Origin: Alphaproteobacteria bacterium
Lineage (GTDB): Bacteria > Pseudomonadota > Alphaproteobacteria > Micropepsales > Micropepsaceae
NCBI GenBank assembly: GCA_017307355.1
Contig: JAFKFG010000007.1
Coordinates: 1 to 64,000 of the forward strand
Length of the DNA: 64,000 nucleotides
Reading direction: 5' to 3'
Position numbers and translations under genes: made by a program. This document shows positions 1 through 9,762 of the stretch, in pieces. The notes beneath the pieces are model-generated. The model ran no database searches. It saw only the letters and a list, made by a program, of their open reading frames with translations, and had not been told where the DNA came from. Numbering within the stretch: the stretch's first letter is position 1; every line of letters begins with the position of its first letter.

Positions 1-117
1 GGCCATCCGGGTTTCATAGCCCTCGTCCCTCAGGATCCCCGAGATCAGATCGCGAATGTCCTCCTCGTCGTCCACGACGAGAATTTCAGACGCGATCAGC
101 GATCCGTTTTTGCTCAT
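1..117 (-). CDS. ntrX: NtrX response regulator, N-terminal fragment (runs off the window)
   Basis: The first 39 residues of a response regulator lie here; the rest is beyond the left edge. The reading MSKNGSLIASEILVVDDEED carries the acidic pocket (VVDDEED) that opens receiver domains. It starts at an ATG at 115-117, inside the last codons of ntrY, a 32-nt overlap. NtrX is the partner of the membrane kinase NtrY just upstream, so NtrY-NtrX identity rests mainly on context. In alphaproteobacteria the pair affects nitrogen use and envelope or respiratory genes. The phosphorylated Asp, the AAA+ domain and the DNA-binding domain are not visible. Confidence 0.9.
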   Translation of the reverse strand, partial: MSKNGSLIASEILVVDDEEDIRDLISGILRDEGYETRMA

Positions 118-2344
118 CCTCAACACCTTTCTGACGCATGTCTTTCTGCGTGAACGGGAATGTCAACGTGACTTCGGCGCCCTCGCCGCCTTCGATATCG
201 GCCAGGGCGATTTCACCGCCATGGTCCTCCATGATCTTGCGCACGATGGCGAGCCCCAGTCCCGTGCCTTTGGCGCGGGTGGTGACATAGGGCTCGGTGA
301 GGCGGTGGCGATGTTCCGCCGGCAGGCCGATGCCATTGTCGCTGACCTTGAAGGCGAACGTGGTTCCATTGGGCTGGAGCGCCACGGCGATCCGCCCGGG
401 AACGTCGTCGCCTTTGGCGCGGCGGGCGGCGATCCCCTCGCCTGCATTCTTCAGCACATTGGTGAGAGCCTGGCTGACGAGCCGGCCATCGCCTTCGAAA
501 TAAATCGCCTCTTTGGGACCTTCGACGGCAAAGGTGATTTCCGGATGGGCCACGCGCTGCAGGAAAACTGCCTGCTGCAGCAATTCGGCGGCATTCTCCC
601 GCTTCATCACGGGCGCGGGCATGCGCGCGAAGGAGGAGAATTCATCCACCATGCGCCCGATATCGCCGACCTGGCGCACGATGGTGTCGATGCACTGGCG
701 GAAAATGTCGGGATCTGTGGAAATCTCGCCCATATATTTTCGCTTCAACCGCTCGGCGGAAAGCTGGATCGGCGTCAGCGGATTCTTGATCTCATGGGCG
801 ATGCGGCGCGCCACATCGGCCCAGGCGGCGGTGCGCTGAGCGCCCACCAAATCGGTGATGTCGTCGAAAGTGACGACGAAGCCATGGGGATTGCCCTTTT
901 CGCTGGAAACCTGGACCGACAGAGCACGCGGCGTTCCGGTGCGCTTGATGGCGACTTCGCCGCCTGCCCGGCCCACCGGCTCCGACAGCGCCCGGCGGAT
1001 CAGCCCGCCCAGTTCCGGCACGGACTCCGCATAATGCTGGCCTTCCAATTCTTCCGGCGTGGCGTTGAGCAGCCGCGCGGCGGCGCGATTGACAATGGTG
1101 ATCTTGCCGTCGCGATCCAGGCCGATGACGCCGGCGCTCACGCCCGACAGCACGGTCTCGGTGAAGCGCCGCCGTTCCTCGTTCAGGCGGTTGGCTGCCA
1201 CCAAGTCGCCGCGCTGCGCGCCCAGCTGCTGGGTCATGCGGTTGAACGCATGGCCCAAGGTGCCGATCTCGTCATCGTCGCGGGAGACTTTGACCTGGGC
1301 GGTGAGATCGCCTTCGGAAACCCGTTCCGCCGCTTCGATCAGGTTGGAGATGGGATGCACCAGCCGGTTCGCGGCCCAGATGCCCGACCATACCGCGCCC
1401 AGCAGGGTCACCAGCGACACCACCGCATAGAGCGCGGCGAATACCAGCTGCACTTCCAGCCGGTTCTCGTCCAGCCGGTTATATTCCGACACGGCATCGA
1501 CAGTGCGGCGGTAATAGCCGAACACCTGCGGATCGACCAGGCGCACCACCAGCAGATAGGCATCGTTCAGCGCCTGCATCTGGATCAGCGCGGTCACGGT
1601 GCCGCCTTCGGGCGCCGCGTCCACCACAATCGATCCGCCCTTGGCCTGGGCGATGTCGGTGGCGGAAGGTGGCTTGGGGTCTTTCAGGAATTGCTGCTTG
1701 GTCTGGGCCAGAAAATTGCCGCGGCCATCGACGATGTAAGATGCCTGCAGCCCACGATCCTTGGTCAGCGAATTGAGCTTGGAGAAAAACTGCGCGGGAC
1801 GCACATGCTTGTCCGCATCGAACAGGGTCTGGTCGTGCTGGATGTTGTTGGCGATGTCGTAAGCGTCGCCGATGATCCCCCGCTCATGCTCCTTCACATA
1901 ATGCTGGGCGACGTTCACCGCGCTTCCCAGCGCGTCCTTCACCCGGCCCGAGAACCAGGCTTCCAGGCCCAGATTGAGAGTCACCGCCGCGAAGATCGCG
2001 ATCAGGATGGCGGGTACCACCGCAATGGTGCCGAACCAGGCCACCAGCCGGACATGCAGCCGGGCTCCGGCGCGGCCGGATTTGCGCTCCGCCCACAGCC
2101 GCACCAGACGCCAGGCAATCAACGCCCCCAGCGACAGGCCCAGGGTCAGGTTGATCAGAAGCAGGATGATCAGACCCAGCCGGTTGGGGGTCCAGGGCGT
2201 GAGGCCCGACAGAATGGCGTAAGTGATCGCCCCGGAGGCCGCCGCCAGGATGCCCACGCCCAAGGCCAGCCGCGACGGGCGGGAGATCGCCCGAAGGAGT
2301 TTGCGCCATCGACTGAGTGGGGTCCTGCTTCTAATGAAAGGCAT
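86..2344 (-). CDS. ntrY: NtrY membrane sensor histidine kinase
   Basis: A 752-residue sensor kinase. Hydrophobic segments lie near residues 27-47, 56-80, 101-125 and 299-325, with an extracytoplasmic stretch between the third and fourth. A HAMP domain (about 322-375), a PAS domain (about 390-495) and a HisKA domain follow; the phosphoacceptor is probably His517 in [15 protein letters not shown]. The ATPase boxes DNGIGLP and GTGLGLAIV are intact near 669 and 693. Length and architecture match NtrY, and ntrX follows with a 32-nt overlap, so the two are translationally coupled. It is separated from ntrC by 231 bases and may have its own promoter there. The signal sensed is not deducible from sequence. 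Confidence 0.93.
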   Translation of the reverse strand: MPFIRSRTPLSRWRKLLRAISRPSRLALGVGILAAASGAITYAILSGLTPWTPNRLGLIILLLINLTLGLSLGALIAWRLVRLWAERKSGRAGARLHVRLVAWFGTIAVVPAILIAIFAAVTLNLGLEAWFSGRVKDALGSAVNVAQHYVKEHERGIIGDAYDIANNIQHDQTLFDADKHVRPAQFFSKLNSLTKDRGLQASYIVDGRGNFLAQTKQQFLKDPKPPSATDIAQAKGGSIVVDAAPEGGTVTALIQMQALNDAYLLVVRLVDPQVFGYYRRTVDAVSEYNRLDENRLEVQLVFAALYAVVSLVTLLGAVWSGIWAANRLVHPISNLIEAAERVSEGDLTAQVKVSRDDDEIGTLGHAFNRMTQQLGAQRGDLVAANRLNEERRRFTETVLSGVSAGVIGLDRDGKITIVNRAAARLLNATPEELEGQHYAESVPELGGLIRRALSEPVGRAGGEVAIKRTGTPRALSVQVSSEKGNPHGFVVTFDDITDLVGAQRTAAWADVARRIAHEIKNPLTPIQLSAERLKRKYMGEISTDPDIFRQCIDTIVRQVGDIGRMVDEFSSFARMPAPVMKRENAAELLQQAVFLQRVAHPEITFAVEGPKEAIYFEGDGRLVSQALTNVLKNAGEGIAARRAKGDDVPGRIAVALQPNGTTFAFKVSDNGIGLPAEHRHRLTEPYVTTRAKGTGLGLAIVRKIMEDHGGEIALADIEGGEGAEVTLTFPFTQKDMRQKGVEDEQKRIADRV

Positions 2345-2575
2345 CCGTCGCTGTGGTTAAGGCCCGGCGTCAAATTTGCGACATTGTAGCCACAGCAACG
2401 CCTGTTGCAAGAATACAGCGGTGTAATTCTACAACAGCCCAGGAAACGGAGGTTTTGGGGCGGGAGCTTGCCTGGCCGGCTATCGCGAACGCGGCAATAG
2501 CACCGCGCATGCTGACCGAGGCCTTGGCTCGGGCTGCTGCTACGCTGTCGCTCGCAGCCCTGCGCCGCTCCGGGC
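2345..2575. other. ntrC-ntrY intergenic stretch
   Basis: These 231 bases separate the end of ntrC from the start of ntrY, both on the minus strand. No protein gene on either strand is convincing. The ntrC-proximal side contains a GC-rich hairpin (listed separately). The ntrY side has moderately AT-rich sequence around 2380-2440 that could hold an ntrYX promoter, but I could not pick a convincing -35/-10 pair. Confidence 0.5.
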
Positions 2576-2590
2576 CTACTCGGCCCGGAG
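2568..2590 (-). terminator. Hairpin across the ntrC stop codon
   Basis: A 9-bp inverted repeat (CTCCGGGCC and GGCCCGGAG around a 5-base loop) spans the ntrC stop codon. No T-run follows on the minus strand, so it is not a classic intrinsic terminator. It could be a 3'-end stabiliser or a weak or Rho-assisted stop between ntrC and ntrYX. Confidence 0.4.
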
Positions 2591-4021
2591 CCCCTTGATA
2601 ACTTCCAGCCCCAGGTCGCGGATTTTCTTGCGCAGGGTGTTCCGGTTCAGGCCCAGAAGCTGGGCGGCCCGGATCTGGTTGCCCCGCGTGGCTGCCAGGC
2701 AGATGGAGATCAACGGCCGCTCCACTTCCTGAATGATCCGGTCATAGACGCCGGGCGCCGGCAGGCGATCGCCATGGCTGAGGAAATAGCGCGTAAGGAA
2801 TTGCTCGACCGATGCGCCCAGCGGCAATTCTTCATCCAGCTCTTCCGCGGCCACAACCCGCACCGGTTCTTTCAGCTCGCCGGCGATGGCCGCCGCCGGG
2901 ATGGTGTCGCCGGAATGCAGCACCGCCAGACGGCGCACCAGGTTTTCCAGTTCACGCACATTGCCGGGCCAACGATGGCGGCGAAGGATTTCCAGCGCAT
3001 CGTGATCCAGCGACTTGGCCGGCAATCCTTCATTCTCGGCCTTGCGCAGGAAATGGCGCACCAGATCGCCGATATCCTCGATCCGTTCGCGCAGCGGCGG
3101 CAGGCGCAACGGCACCACGTTCAGACGGTAATAAAGATCCTCGCGGAACAGCCCCTGCCCGATCAACTGGCGCAGGTCGCGATTGGTGGCGGCAATGATG
3201 CGCACATCGGTGCGGATCGGTATGCGCCCGCCCACCGTGGTATATTCACCCTGCTGCAACACGCGCAGAAGCCGCGTCTGGGCTTCCAGCGGCATGTCGC
3301 CGATTTCGTCCAGGAACAAGGTGCCGCCTTCGGCCTGCTCAAAGCGCCCCACGCCCCGGTTGGCGGCGCCGGAGAAAGCGCCCCGCTCATGGCCGAACAA
3401 TTCGCTTTCCACCATTTCCTTGGGAATCGCCGCCATGTTCACGGCGATGAAGCGTCCATGGCGCCGCTTGCCGTAATCGTGCAACGCGCGCGCCACCAAT
3501 TCCTTGCCCGTCCCGGATTCACCCATGATCATCACGGTGAGGTCGGTTTGAGTGAGCCGGGCGATGACCCGATAGATTTCCTGCATCGCGGGGCTGCGCC
3601 CGATCAGGGGAAGACGGTCCTCGCCTTCCAACTCTTCGTTTTGCGGCCGGGTTCCCGGCGCCGCCAATGCCCGCTGCACCAGGCTGGTCAATTCCTTCAG
3701 GTCGAACGGCTTGGGCAGATATTCGAACGCACCCCGCTCCGCCGCCGTGATCGCCGTCAGAAGCGTGTTCTGCGCGCTCATTACCAGCACCGGCAGCTCG
3801 GGCCGAAGGCGCTTGATGCGGGGGATCAGGTCGAACCCGCTTTCGTCGGGCAGCATCACATCGGTGATGGCGACGCTGCCCTCGCCCGCCGCGATCATCT
3901 TCCACAGCCCCGCCGCGGTGCCGGTGGTGCGCACATTATAGCCGGCGCGCGCCAGCGCCTGATGCAGCACGGTGCGGATGGCGCTGTCGTCGTCGGCAAC
4001 AAGAATAGTTGCGGCGGTCAT
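2576..4021 (-). CDS. ntrC: NtrC nitrogen regulator, sigma-54 activator
   Basis: A 481-residue enhancer-binding protein with three domains. The receiver (1-120) has the phospho-acceptor Asp54 in [12 protein letters not shown] and Lys104. The AAA+ domain has Walker A GESGTGKE (167-174) and a sigma-54 contact loop reading GAFSGA; Ser replaces the usual Thr of GAFTGA, a known tolerated variant. A Fis-type helix-turn-helix lies at the C-terminus ([20 protein letters not shown]). NtrC phosphorylated by NtrB activates sigma-54 promoters for nitrogen assimilation. The ATG overlaps the ntrB stop by 4 nt, so the two are translationally coupled. Length is normal for the family. Confidence 0.96.
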   Translation of the reverse strand: MTAATILVADDDSAIRTVLHQALARAGYNVRTTGTAAGLWKMIAAGEGSVAITDVMLPDESGFDLIPRIKRLRPELPVLVMSAQNTLLTAITAAERGAFEYLPKPFDLKELTSLVQRALAAPGTRPQNEELEGEDRLPLIGRSPAMQEIYRVIARLTQTDLTVMIMGESGTGKELVARALHDYGKRRHGRFIAVNMAAIPKEMVESELFGHERGAFSGAANRGVGRFEQAEGGTLFLDEIGDMPLEAQTRLLRVLQQGEYTTVGGRIPIRTDVRIIAATNRDLRQLIGQGLFREDLYYRLNVVPLRLPPLRERIEDIGDLVRHFLRKAENEGLPAKSLDHDALEILRRHRWPGNVRELENLVRRLAVLHSGDTIPAAAIAGELKEPVRVVAAEELDEELPLGASVEQFLTRYFLSHGDRLPAPGVYDRIIQEVERPLISICLAATRGNQIRAAQLLGLNRNTLRKKIRDLGLEVIKGLRAE

Positions 4022-5115
4022 TGCGTGTCCTCACTCGATGCGATGGGCAGAAGCACCCGGAACACCGTGCGCCGGGGCTGGGAGTCACATTCGATCACCC
4101 CGCCATGATCGCCGACGATCTTGGCGACCAGGGCCAGCCCCAGGCCGGATCCCCGCACCTTGGTGGTGACGAAAGGATCGAAAATGCAGGACAGAAGATC
4201 GGGGGGCACGCCCGCGCCATTGTCGCGCACCGTCACTTCCAGCGGCAGCGAGACGCGCTCGCCCGAAGTGCCCACGCCGAAACGGACGCCGGGGCGATAG
4301 CTGGTGGTCAGCGTGATCTCGCCGCCGGTTTGCGGCAGCGCATCCGATGCATTGCGCACCAGATTGAGAAAGACCTGGATCAGCTGATCGCGATCGCCCG
4401 CCACCGGCGGAAGCGAGGGATCGAAATTCTCCACGAAATTCGCGCCCCGGGCGAAACCGGATTCCGAAACGCGGCGCACCCGCGCCAGGACTTCGTGAAT
4501 ATTGACCGGATGGCGCTGGAAGCTGCGGGTGTCGCCGAACGCTTCCATCCGGTCGATCAGGCCGCGAATGCGATCGGTTTCGTCACAGATCAGCTGGGTC
4601 AGTTCACGGTCGGTCGATGGGAGCTGCTCTTCCAGCAACTGTGCCGCACCGCGAATACCGGCCAGGGGATTTTTGATTTCATGCGCCAGGACCGAGGCCA
4701 TGCCGTGCATGGACCGCACCGCGCCCCGCGCCATCAGTTGGCGGTCCATCCGATGCGCCAGTCCCCGTTCCGAGAAGGCGATCACCAGGGTCCCGTCCGG
4801 CTCGCCCAGCGGCGTCACTGTCACATCGGCGAGCCGCTCGCCATGCCGGGGCGTGGAAAGATCGACATCCCGTTCGGCAGCCGATGCATGACGCTCCCGT
4901 GCCTGGGTCACCAGCTGGAACAACGGCGAGTCGAACGGCAGGACGTCGGAAAGCTTCTGCTTGAGCAGGATGGCCGCGCCCGTATCGAAGAACTGCTCGG
5001 CGGCCGGATTGGCATAAATGATCTGCTGCCCCGCGCCGATCACCAGGATGGGTGACGGAAGGGTATTGGCGATAGGGAATTCCGCCGGCGACCGGCGAAA
5101 CAACGGTTTTTGCAC
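4018..5115 (-). CDS. ntrB: NtrB nitrogen-sensing histidine kinase
   Basis: A 365-residue soluble kinase. An N-terminal PAS-like domain (about 17-115) precedes a dimerisation/phosphotransfer region with probable His145 in [16 protein letters not shown], and a C-terminal ATPase with DNGAGVP and GSGLGLALV. There are no membrane segments, as expected for NtrB, which is controlled by PII protein rather than directly by an external ligand. It is the first gene of ntrBC, ending in a 4-nt overlap with ntrC. In many alphaproteobacteria a dus-family gene precedes ntrB; here the divergent neighbour is ispDF, so ntrB must use the AT-rich region at 5116-5241. Confidence 0.95.
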   Translation of the reverse strand: MQKPLFRRSPAEFPIANTLPSPILVIGAGQQIIYANPAAEQFFDTGAAILLKQKLSDVLPFDSPLFQLVTQARERHASAAERDVDLSTPRHGERLADVTVTPLGEPDGTLVIAFSERGLAHRMDRQLMARGAVRSMHGMASVLAHEIKNPLAGIRGAAQLLEEQLPSTDRELTQLICDETDRIRGLIDRMEAFGDTRSFQRHPVNIHEVLARVRRVSESGFARGANFVENFDPSLPPVAGDRDQLIQVFLNLVRNASDALPQTGGEITLTTSYRPGVRFGVGTSGERVSLPLEVTVRDNGAGVPPDLLSCIFDPFVTTKVRGSGLGLALVAKIVGDHGGVIECDSQPRRTVFRVLLPIASSEDTQ

Positions 5116-5121
5116 GAGATA

Positions 5122-5166
5122 TGCCTATAAATTAGCCATACACTATGTATGACGTTATAATAGGCA
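5122..5166. promoter_or_regulatory. Nested inverted repeats and TATAAT box between ntrB and ispDF
   Basis: This divergent intergenic region is unusually AT-rich. Outer arms TGCCTAT (5122-5128) and ATAGGCA (5160-5166) enclose a second inverted repeat, CATAC (5137-5141) and GTATG (5147-5151). A perfect TATAAT sits at 5156-5161 on the plus strand, 80 bases before ispDF, but no good -35 lies 16-18 bases upstream. The layout fits a regulated promoter with an operator over it. Which gene it serves, and which protein binds, cannot be told from sequence. Confidence 0.5.
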
Positions 5167-5241
5167 AAAACCTCACCCCCTGGAAACATTTATCACAAAT
5201 CGGGTGCCCGCGATGTTAGGCAGGCCGCCAAGGAAATCGAC

Positions 5242-6411
5242 ATGTCTCGCATCGCCATATTGATCGTCGCCGCCGGAAAAGGGGAGCGCACCGGACGGGC
5301 CGGACCCAAGCAATATGAGCCGCTGGCGGGCCGTCCCATGCTGCGCCGGACCGCGGATGTCTTTTCAGACTGGCCGCTGCGGGTCGTCATCGGCCCCGGC
5401 CAGGACGCCCTCTACCGGACCGCGATGGGCGCCGATGCCCCTGCTCCCATCATTGGCGGCGCCCGCCGCCAGGATTCCGTCCGGCTGGGGCTCGAAGCCT
5501 TGGCGGATGATGCTCCGGACTTTGTCCTTATCCATGACGCGGCACGGCCCCTGGTTTCGCGCGCCGTGATCGCGCGCACCATCGCCGCGCTCGAAGCCGG
5601 CGCGACGGGCGCGGTCCCCATGTTGCCGGTCGCCGACACGCTGCGCCGCAAGGATGGCGATGCCTGGATCACCGTGCCGCGCGATGGCCTGCTGCGGGCG
5701 CAGACCCCGCAAGGCTTCCGCTTTGCCGACATCCTCAAGGCCCATCGCGATCATGCCGGCGCGGACGCCACCGACGATGTCGCCATCGCGGAATTGGCGG
5801 GGCTTGCCGTGGATGCGGTCCTGGGCGAGGAAGAGAACCTCAAAGTGACCACGGAAAAGGATTTCGCCTTGGCGGAACGGCTATTGGGCTTTTTAGATGG
5901 CCGCTCCGCTGGCGCGGCGCTCCATGAGACCCGCAGCGCCATGGGCTATGACGCGCACCGCTTCACCGACGGCGATCATGTCTGGCTGTGCGGCGTACAG
6001 GTGCCGCACGATCACGGGCTGGAGGGCCATTCCGACGCCGATGCCGGGCTGCATGCCCTGACCGACGCGGTATTGGGCTGCATCAGCGCCGGCGATATCG
6101 GCCAGCATTTCCCGCCCACCGACGAGCGCTGGCGCGGCGCGCCCTCGTGGAAATTCCTCGATCACGCCCACCGGCTGGTGAAAGACAAGGGCGGCGCGAT
6201 CCTTCATTGCGACGTCACATTGATCTGCGAGCGGCCCAAGATCGGCCCTCATCGCGAAGCCATGCGTGCGCGCATCGCCGAAATCCTGTCGCTCGACATC
6301 GAACGGGTCAGCGTCAAGGCGACCACCACCGAAGGCATGGGCTATACCGGCCGGCGCGAAGGCCTGGCGGCGCAAGCCGTCGCGACCGTGCGATTGCCGG
6401 CGCGCGATTAA
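5242..6411 (+). CDS. ispDF: Bifunctional IspD-IspF (MEP isoprenoid pathway)
   Basis: A 389-residue fusion of two non-consecutive enzymes of the methylerythritol phosphate pathway. Residues 1 to about 222 are the 2-C-methyl-D-erythritol 4-phosphate cytidylyltransferase, with AAGKGERTG near the start and the HDAARPLV motif at 98-105. Residues from about 232 are 2-C-methyl-D-erythritol 2,4-cyclodiphosphate synthase, with metal ligands Asp237 and His239 in GYDAHRF and His271. The fusion is typical of alphaproteobacteria. ispG of the same pathway is at 25.0-26.2 kb. An AAGGAAAT stretch about 9 bases ahead supports the ATG. pgpA follows after 15 nt. Confidence 0.97.
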   Translation: MSRIAILIVAAGKGERTGRAGPKQYEPLAGRPMLRRTADVFSDWPLRVVIGPGQDALYRTAMGADAPAPIIGGARRQDSVRLGLEALADDAPDFVLIHDAARPLVSRAVIARTIAALEAGATGAVPMLPVADTLRRKDGDAWITVPRDGLLRAQTPQGFRFADILKAHRDHAGADATDDVAIAELAGLAVDAVLGEEENLKVTTEKDFALAERLLGFLDGRSAGAALHETRSAMGYDAHRFTDGDHVWLCGVQVPHDHGLEGHSDADAGLHALTDAVLGCISAGDIGQHFPPTDERWRGAPSWKFLDHAHRLVKDKGGAILHCDVTLICERPKIGPHREAMRARIAEILSLDIERVSVKATTTEGMGYTGRREGLAAQAVATVRLPARD

Positions 6412-6426
6412 AGACAGGAACAGCGG

Positions 6427-6894
6427 ATGAGATTTTCCACCATTATCGCATCGGTTCTGGGCATCGGCTATTTCCCGGTCGCGTCGGGTACCGTGATGAG
6501 CATCGTCGCCACTGTCTTGGCGACGATCCTGGCCCAGCATGGCGGCGGCCTGACCCTGGTGGCCGCCAGCCTCATCGCCTTTGCGATCGGAATCTGGGCC
6601 TGCGGCGACCATGTCCGCGCCACCGGCCGCGAAGACCCATCCGAATGCGTGATCGATGAACTGGCGGGGCAATGGCTGGCCTGCGCCGGGATTTGCTTCA
6701 CGCCGATCTATCCCAGCGTCGCCGCGTTCGCCCTGGCCTTTCTGCTGTTCCGCCTGTTCGATATCCTGAAGCCCTGGCCCATTTCCGCCGCGGAAAAATT
6801 GCCGGGCGGCATGGGCGTGATGGCCGACGACATGGTGGCGGGCCTCGCCGCCGGGATCATCGCGGGCGCCGTGCATTATTTCCGGGTGATCTGA
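6427..6894 (+). CDS. pgpA: Phosphatidylglycerophosphatase A
   Basis: A 155-residue hydrophobic protein of the PgpA family, which removes the phosphate from phosphatidylglycerophosphate to give phosphatidylglycerol. Several membrane segments are visible, and the family's acidic motifs appear as CVIDELAGQW (about 76-85) and DDMVAGLAAG near the C-terminus. It lies 15 nt behind ispDF with an AGGAAC ribosome-binding site. Its stop overlaps the ATG of the next gene by one base (TGATG), so the three genes form one operon. Confidence 0.93.
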   Translation: MRFSTIIASVLGIGYFPVASGTVMSIVATVLATILAQHGGGLTLVAASLIAFAIGIWACGDHVRATGREDPSECVIDELAGQWLACAGICFTPIYPSVAAFALAFLLFRLFDILKPWPISAAEKLPGGMGVMADDMVAGLAAGIIAGAVHYFRVI

Positions 6895-7382
6895 TGTTCC
6901 CCGCGGCGCTGTTGGCAGAAGCCCGCGATCTTCTGGCAGCGGCGCGCCGGGCCAATGCCCATATCGTCACCGCCGAAAGCTGCACCGGCGGCCTGATCGC
7001 GGCCCTGCTGACCGAGATCCCCGGCTCCTCCGATGTGGTGGAGCGGGGTTTCGTCACTTATTCCAACGAAGCAAAACAGGAACTGTTGGGCGTTCCCGAA
7101 AAATTGCTCTGGACGCATGGCGCGGTGTCGGAACCGGTGTGCCGCGCCATGGCGCAAGGCGCCTTGAGGAACGCTCGCGCCGAGTTCAGCGTGGCGGTGA
7201 CCGGCATCGCCGGGCCGGGAGGCGGCAGCCCGGAGAAGCCGGTGGGCCTGGTTTATATCGGGGCCGCCAATCTGGCCGGCCATGTGATCGTACAGGAACA
7301 CAGGTTCGGCGATATCGGGCGCGACCGCGTACGCCTCAGCACCGTTGAGAAAGCGATCGAACTTCTGCGCGGGTGTCTCTGA
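6894..7382 (+). CDS. pncC: CinA-family nicotinamide-nucleotide amidase (PncC)
   Basis: A 162-residue CinA C-terminal domain protein without the N-terminal domain of full CinA. Such stand-alone forms deamidate nicotinamide mononucleotide to nicotinate mononucleotide in NAD salvage. The family signatures TAESCTGGLIAALLT (near the N-terminus) and TGIAGPGGGSPEKPVG are intact. The ATG at 6894 shares its A with the pgpA stop, which fixes the start and implies coupled translation. The neighbour downstream is convergent with only 8 bases between stops. Confidence 0.93.
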   Translation: MFPAALLAEARDLLAAARRANAHIVTAESCTGGLIAALLTEIPGSSDVVERGFVTYSNEAKQELLGVPEKLLWTHGAVSEPVCRAMAQGALRNARAEFSVAVTGIAGPGGGSPEKPVGLVYIGAANLAGHVIVQEHRFGDIGRDRVRLSTVEKAIELLRGCL

Positions 7383-7390
7383 CGGCGGCT

Positions 7391-8260
7391 CTATTTCTGG
7401 GCCGCCAGCTCGTCATGAGCGACCTGCTGCAGCGCCGTCGTCTGGCGCGGCGAAAAGCCGAAATCGCGGGCCACCCGTTCCTTGGGGCCCAGCGACAACG
7501 GGTCCAGCCCCGTCACCTTGCCGAATATCACCAAGGCTTCCAGGTAATAACCGAAATCGCTGGCGTGATAGGCGTCCTCGGCCCACAGATTGACTTGGCC
7601 GGCAGAGATCCCGTCATAGGGATTGGGATCGGCAACGCCCGTCGCAAAGGCACGGTTCCAGGCCTGCCCCACCGGGGCGATCCCGGCGATGCCGGGACTG
7701 GCCTTGCGGGCCGCCTCATAGCCAGCCGCGATATCCAACGCCATTTGCGTGATCGGCTTGCCGCTCCAGGGCGCATCGGCCGGATAGATCAGATCGGCGC
7801 GCGACCAGGTGGCATTGAGATAGATTTTCACGTTCGGATTGCGGGCATGCAGCGTCGCATCGAATTTGCGCGTGTATTCGGTGAGCAGTTTGGGGTCGCC
7901 CGGATTGTTTTCGTCGAGCGTGGAATAGCTTTGCAGGACCACCGCGTCCCAGGGCTTGTCCAGCAAGGGCAGCTTTTCGGTGTAATGGAAATCCAGGCCC
8001 TTGCCGCCGACCGTTTCCAGGCTGACGTCGTAGGAAAGATTCGCCTCTTTGGTGAATTCCTTGAAGATCGCCGGCACGCCGCCGATGGTCTGGTTTCTTT
8101 CATTGGGCGGGTTGAGGTCGTGAACCTCGCGGGCGTGATAGAATTTGGCGGAGGCCAGCTCGCCATAGGTGAAGCTGTTGCCCACGAAAAGAATGGTATC
8201 GGCCTCGGCGCTGCATGTCAGCGCCGCCAGAATTGCGATTGCTCCGAGCAGAAATTTCAT
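7391..8260 (-). CDS. Secreted SGNH-fold hydrolase-like protein
   Basis: A 289-residue exported protein. The ATG at 8258-8260 is chosen because AAGGGG lies 6 bases ahead and it gives a clean signal peptide (about residues 1-20, ending near CSAEA). Mature sequence opens with ILFVGNSFTYG, resembling the GxS-containing block I of SGNH/GDSL hydrolases; the nucleophile would be the Ser of GNSFT. A C-terminal DxxH-like pair is plausible in AEDAYHASDFGYYLEAL. The substrate is unknown. An in-frame ATG two codons upstream is an alternative start. Confidence 0.75.
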   Translation of the reverse strand: MKFLLGAIAILAALTCSAEADTILFVGNSFTYGELASAKFYHAREVHDLNPPNERNQTIGGVPAIFKEFTKEANLSYDVSLETVGGKGLDFHYTEKLPLLDKPWDAVVLQSYSTLDENNPGDPKLLTEYTRKFDATLHARNPNVKIYLNATWSRADLIYPADAPWSGKPITQMALDIAAGYEAARKASPGIAGIAPVGQAWNRAFATGVADPNPYDGISAGQVNLWAEDAYHASDFGYYLEALVIFGKVTGLDPLSLGPKERVARDFGFSPRQTTALQQVAHDELAAQK

Positions 8261-8291
8261 GCCCATCCCCTTGCCGCGCCGGACTATAGGA

Positions 8292-8744
8292 TCAGGCGCG
8301 CGATTGCGAAAGGCTGGCGGCGCGGGCCTCGAATGCATCTGTCATCTTCGTTAACACCTTCGCAAAGGCGCTTCCCGCCGCGGCTTGCAGCAACCGGTTG
8401 GAGAATTCGAACGCCACGGCGAAATCCACGCGCGAGCCGGAGATGTCGGGCGTAAAGCGCCAATGATTTTCCAGCCGGTGAAAAGGCCCTTCGATCGCCA
8501 CCACATCGATGATGCGGGCGGCGGGATCCAATATGACTTTGCTGGTGTAGCGTTCGCGCAGCGCGCGGTACCCCACCGCCATTTCGGCGGTAAGAATTTC
8601 GCGCGGTCCTTCATGGGCGCGCGACTTGATCCTCAGCGCCACCACCCAGGGCAGGAATTCGGGATAGCGCTCGACATCGGCCACCACGGCGTACATGACA
8701 TCGGCCGTGTACGGAACGATCCGGCTTTCCGAATGCTCGGTCAC
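8292..8744 (-). CDS. COQ10/RatA-type START-domain protein
   Basis: A 150-residue member of the SRPBCC superfamily, COQ10/RatA group. The opening VPYTADVMYAVVADVERYPEFLPW is the family signature. Homologues bind ubiquinone or similar lipids and support respiration; RatA was described in E. coli as a ribosome association inhibitor, but in alphaproteobacteria the COQ10-like role is more likely. It lies 7 nt downstream of lipA on the same strand, a conserved alphaproteobacterial pairing. No signal peptide or membrane segment is visible. Confidence 0.9.
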   Translation of the reverse strand: MTEHSESRIVPYTADVMYAVVADVERYPEFLPWVVALRIKSRAHEGPREILTAEMAVGYRALRERYTSKVILDPAARIIDVVAIEGPFHRLENHWRFTPDISGSRVDFAVAFEFSNRLLQAAAGSAFAKVLTKMTDAFEARAASLSQSRA

Positions 8745-8751
8745 CGATCCG

Positions 8752-9693
8752 TCACTTCTGGGAGGCGCGGGCGGCTTTCAGCGCCGCGAAATCGCTGTCG
8801 GCGTGATAGGAGGATCGTGTCAGGGGCGACGCCGAAACCATCAGGAAGCCTTTGGCCCGGGCCACCTGTTCCAGGCTGGCGAATTCCTGCGGCGTCCAGA
8901 ACCGCTCCAGCTTGGCATGCTTGCGGGTGGGCTGGAGATATTGGCCGATGGTGAGGAAGTCCACCTTCGCGGCGCGAAGATCGTCCATCACCTGCATGAT
9001 CTCTTCGCGGGTCTCGCCCAGGCCCACCATCAGGCCCGATTTGGTGAAGCCCTCGGGGTACAATTCCTTGGCCCGCTCCAGAAGGCGCAGCGACGCGAAA
9101 TAGCGCGCGCCGGGGCGCACCGTCAGATAGAGGCGCGGCACGGTTTCCAGATTGTGGTTGAAGACTTCGGGCTTGGCCGCCATCACCACATCGAGCGCGC
9201 CGTCCTTGCGCAGGAAGTCCGGCGTCAGCACTTCGACGCTGGTGCCCGGGCTCATCGCATGGGTGGCTTCGATAGTCTCGGCAAAATGCGCCGCGCCGCC
9301 GTCGGCCAGGTCGTCCCGGTCCACCGAAGTGATCACCACATGACGCAGGCCCAGCTTCTTCACCGCCGCCGCGACATGGGCGGGCTCCTCCGGATCCAGC
9401 GGCGCCGGAAGCCCGGTCTTCACATTACAGAAAGCGCAGGCGCGGGTGCAGGTGTCGCCCATGATCATCATGGTGGCGTGGGCCTTGGTCCAGCATTCGC
9501 CGATATTGGGACAGGCCGCTTCCTCGCAGACCGTGTGCAACTTGTATTCGCGCACCACTTCGCGGGTGGCGGCATATTCGCGGGACACCGGCGCCTTGAC
9601 CCGGATCCAGTCGGGTTTTCTGGGAATCTCCTGGTCCGGGCGGTGGGCCTTTTCAGGATGGCGCGGGCTGAGGCGATCGATCACGACGGTCAT
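8752..9693 (-). CDS. lipA: Lipoyl synthase
   Basis: A 313-residue radical SAM enzyme that inserts two sulfurs into the octanoyl chain on lipoyl domains. Both cluster motifs are present: the auxiliary-cluster cysteines in [12 protein letters not shown] and the radical [13 protein letters not shown]. The ATG at 9691-9693 gives the usual length; an ATG 13 codons upstream (9732) is possible. No clear Shine-Dalgarno precedes 9693, but a TATAT box about 7 bases ahead of the ATG raises the possibility of a leaderless message. The IS1595 element begins 78 bases upstream. Confidence 0.95.
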   Translation of the reverse strand: MTVVIDRLSPRHPEKAHRPDQEIPRKPDWIRVKAPVSREYAATREVVREYKLHTVCEEAACPNIGECWTKAHATMMIMGDTCTRACAFCNVKTGLPAPLDPEEPAHVAAAVKKLGLRHVVITSVDRDDLADGGAAHFAETIEATHAMSPGTSVEVLTPDFLRKDGALDVVMAAKPEVFNHNLETVPRLYLTVRPGARYFASLRLLERAKELYPEGFTKSGLMVGLGETREEIMQVMDDLRAAKVDFLTIGQYLQPTRKHAKLERFWTPQEFASLEQVARAKGFLMVSASPLTRSSYHADSDFAALKAARASQK

Positions 9694-9762
9694 GGCCCAG
9701 ATATAGAGGGGGTCCGCCTTAAAATCATCCATCCCGGACGCAGGCGGGCCATGCATTCTGGG

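Noticed and set aside
56..2389. A 777-residue open frame on the plus strand opposite ntrY
   Set aside because: It is the antisense frame of a high-GC gene; ntrY has all histidine-kinase motifs, the plus-strand reading has none.
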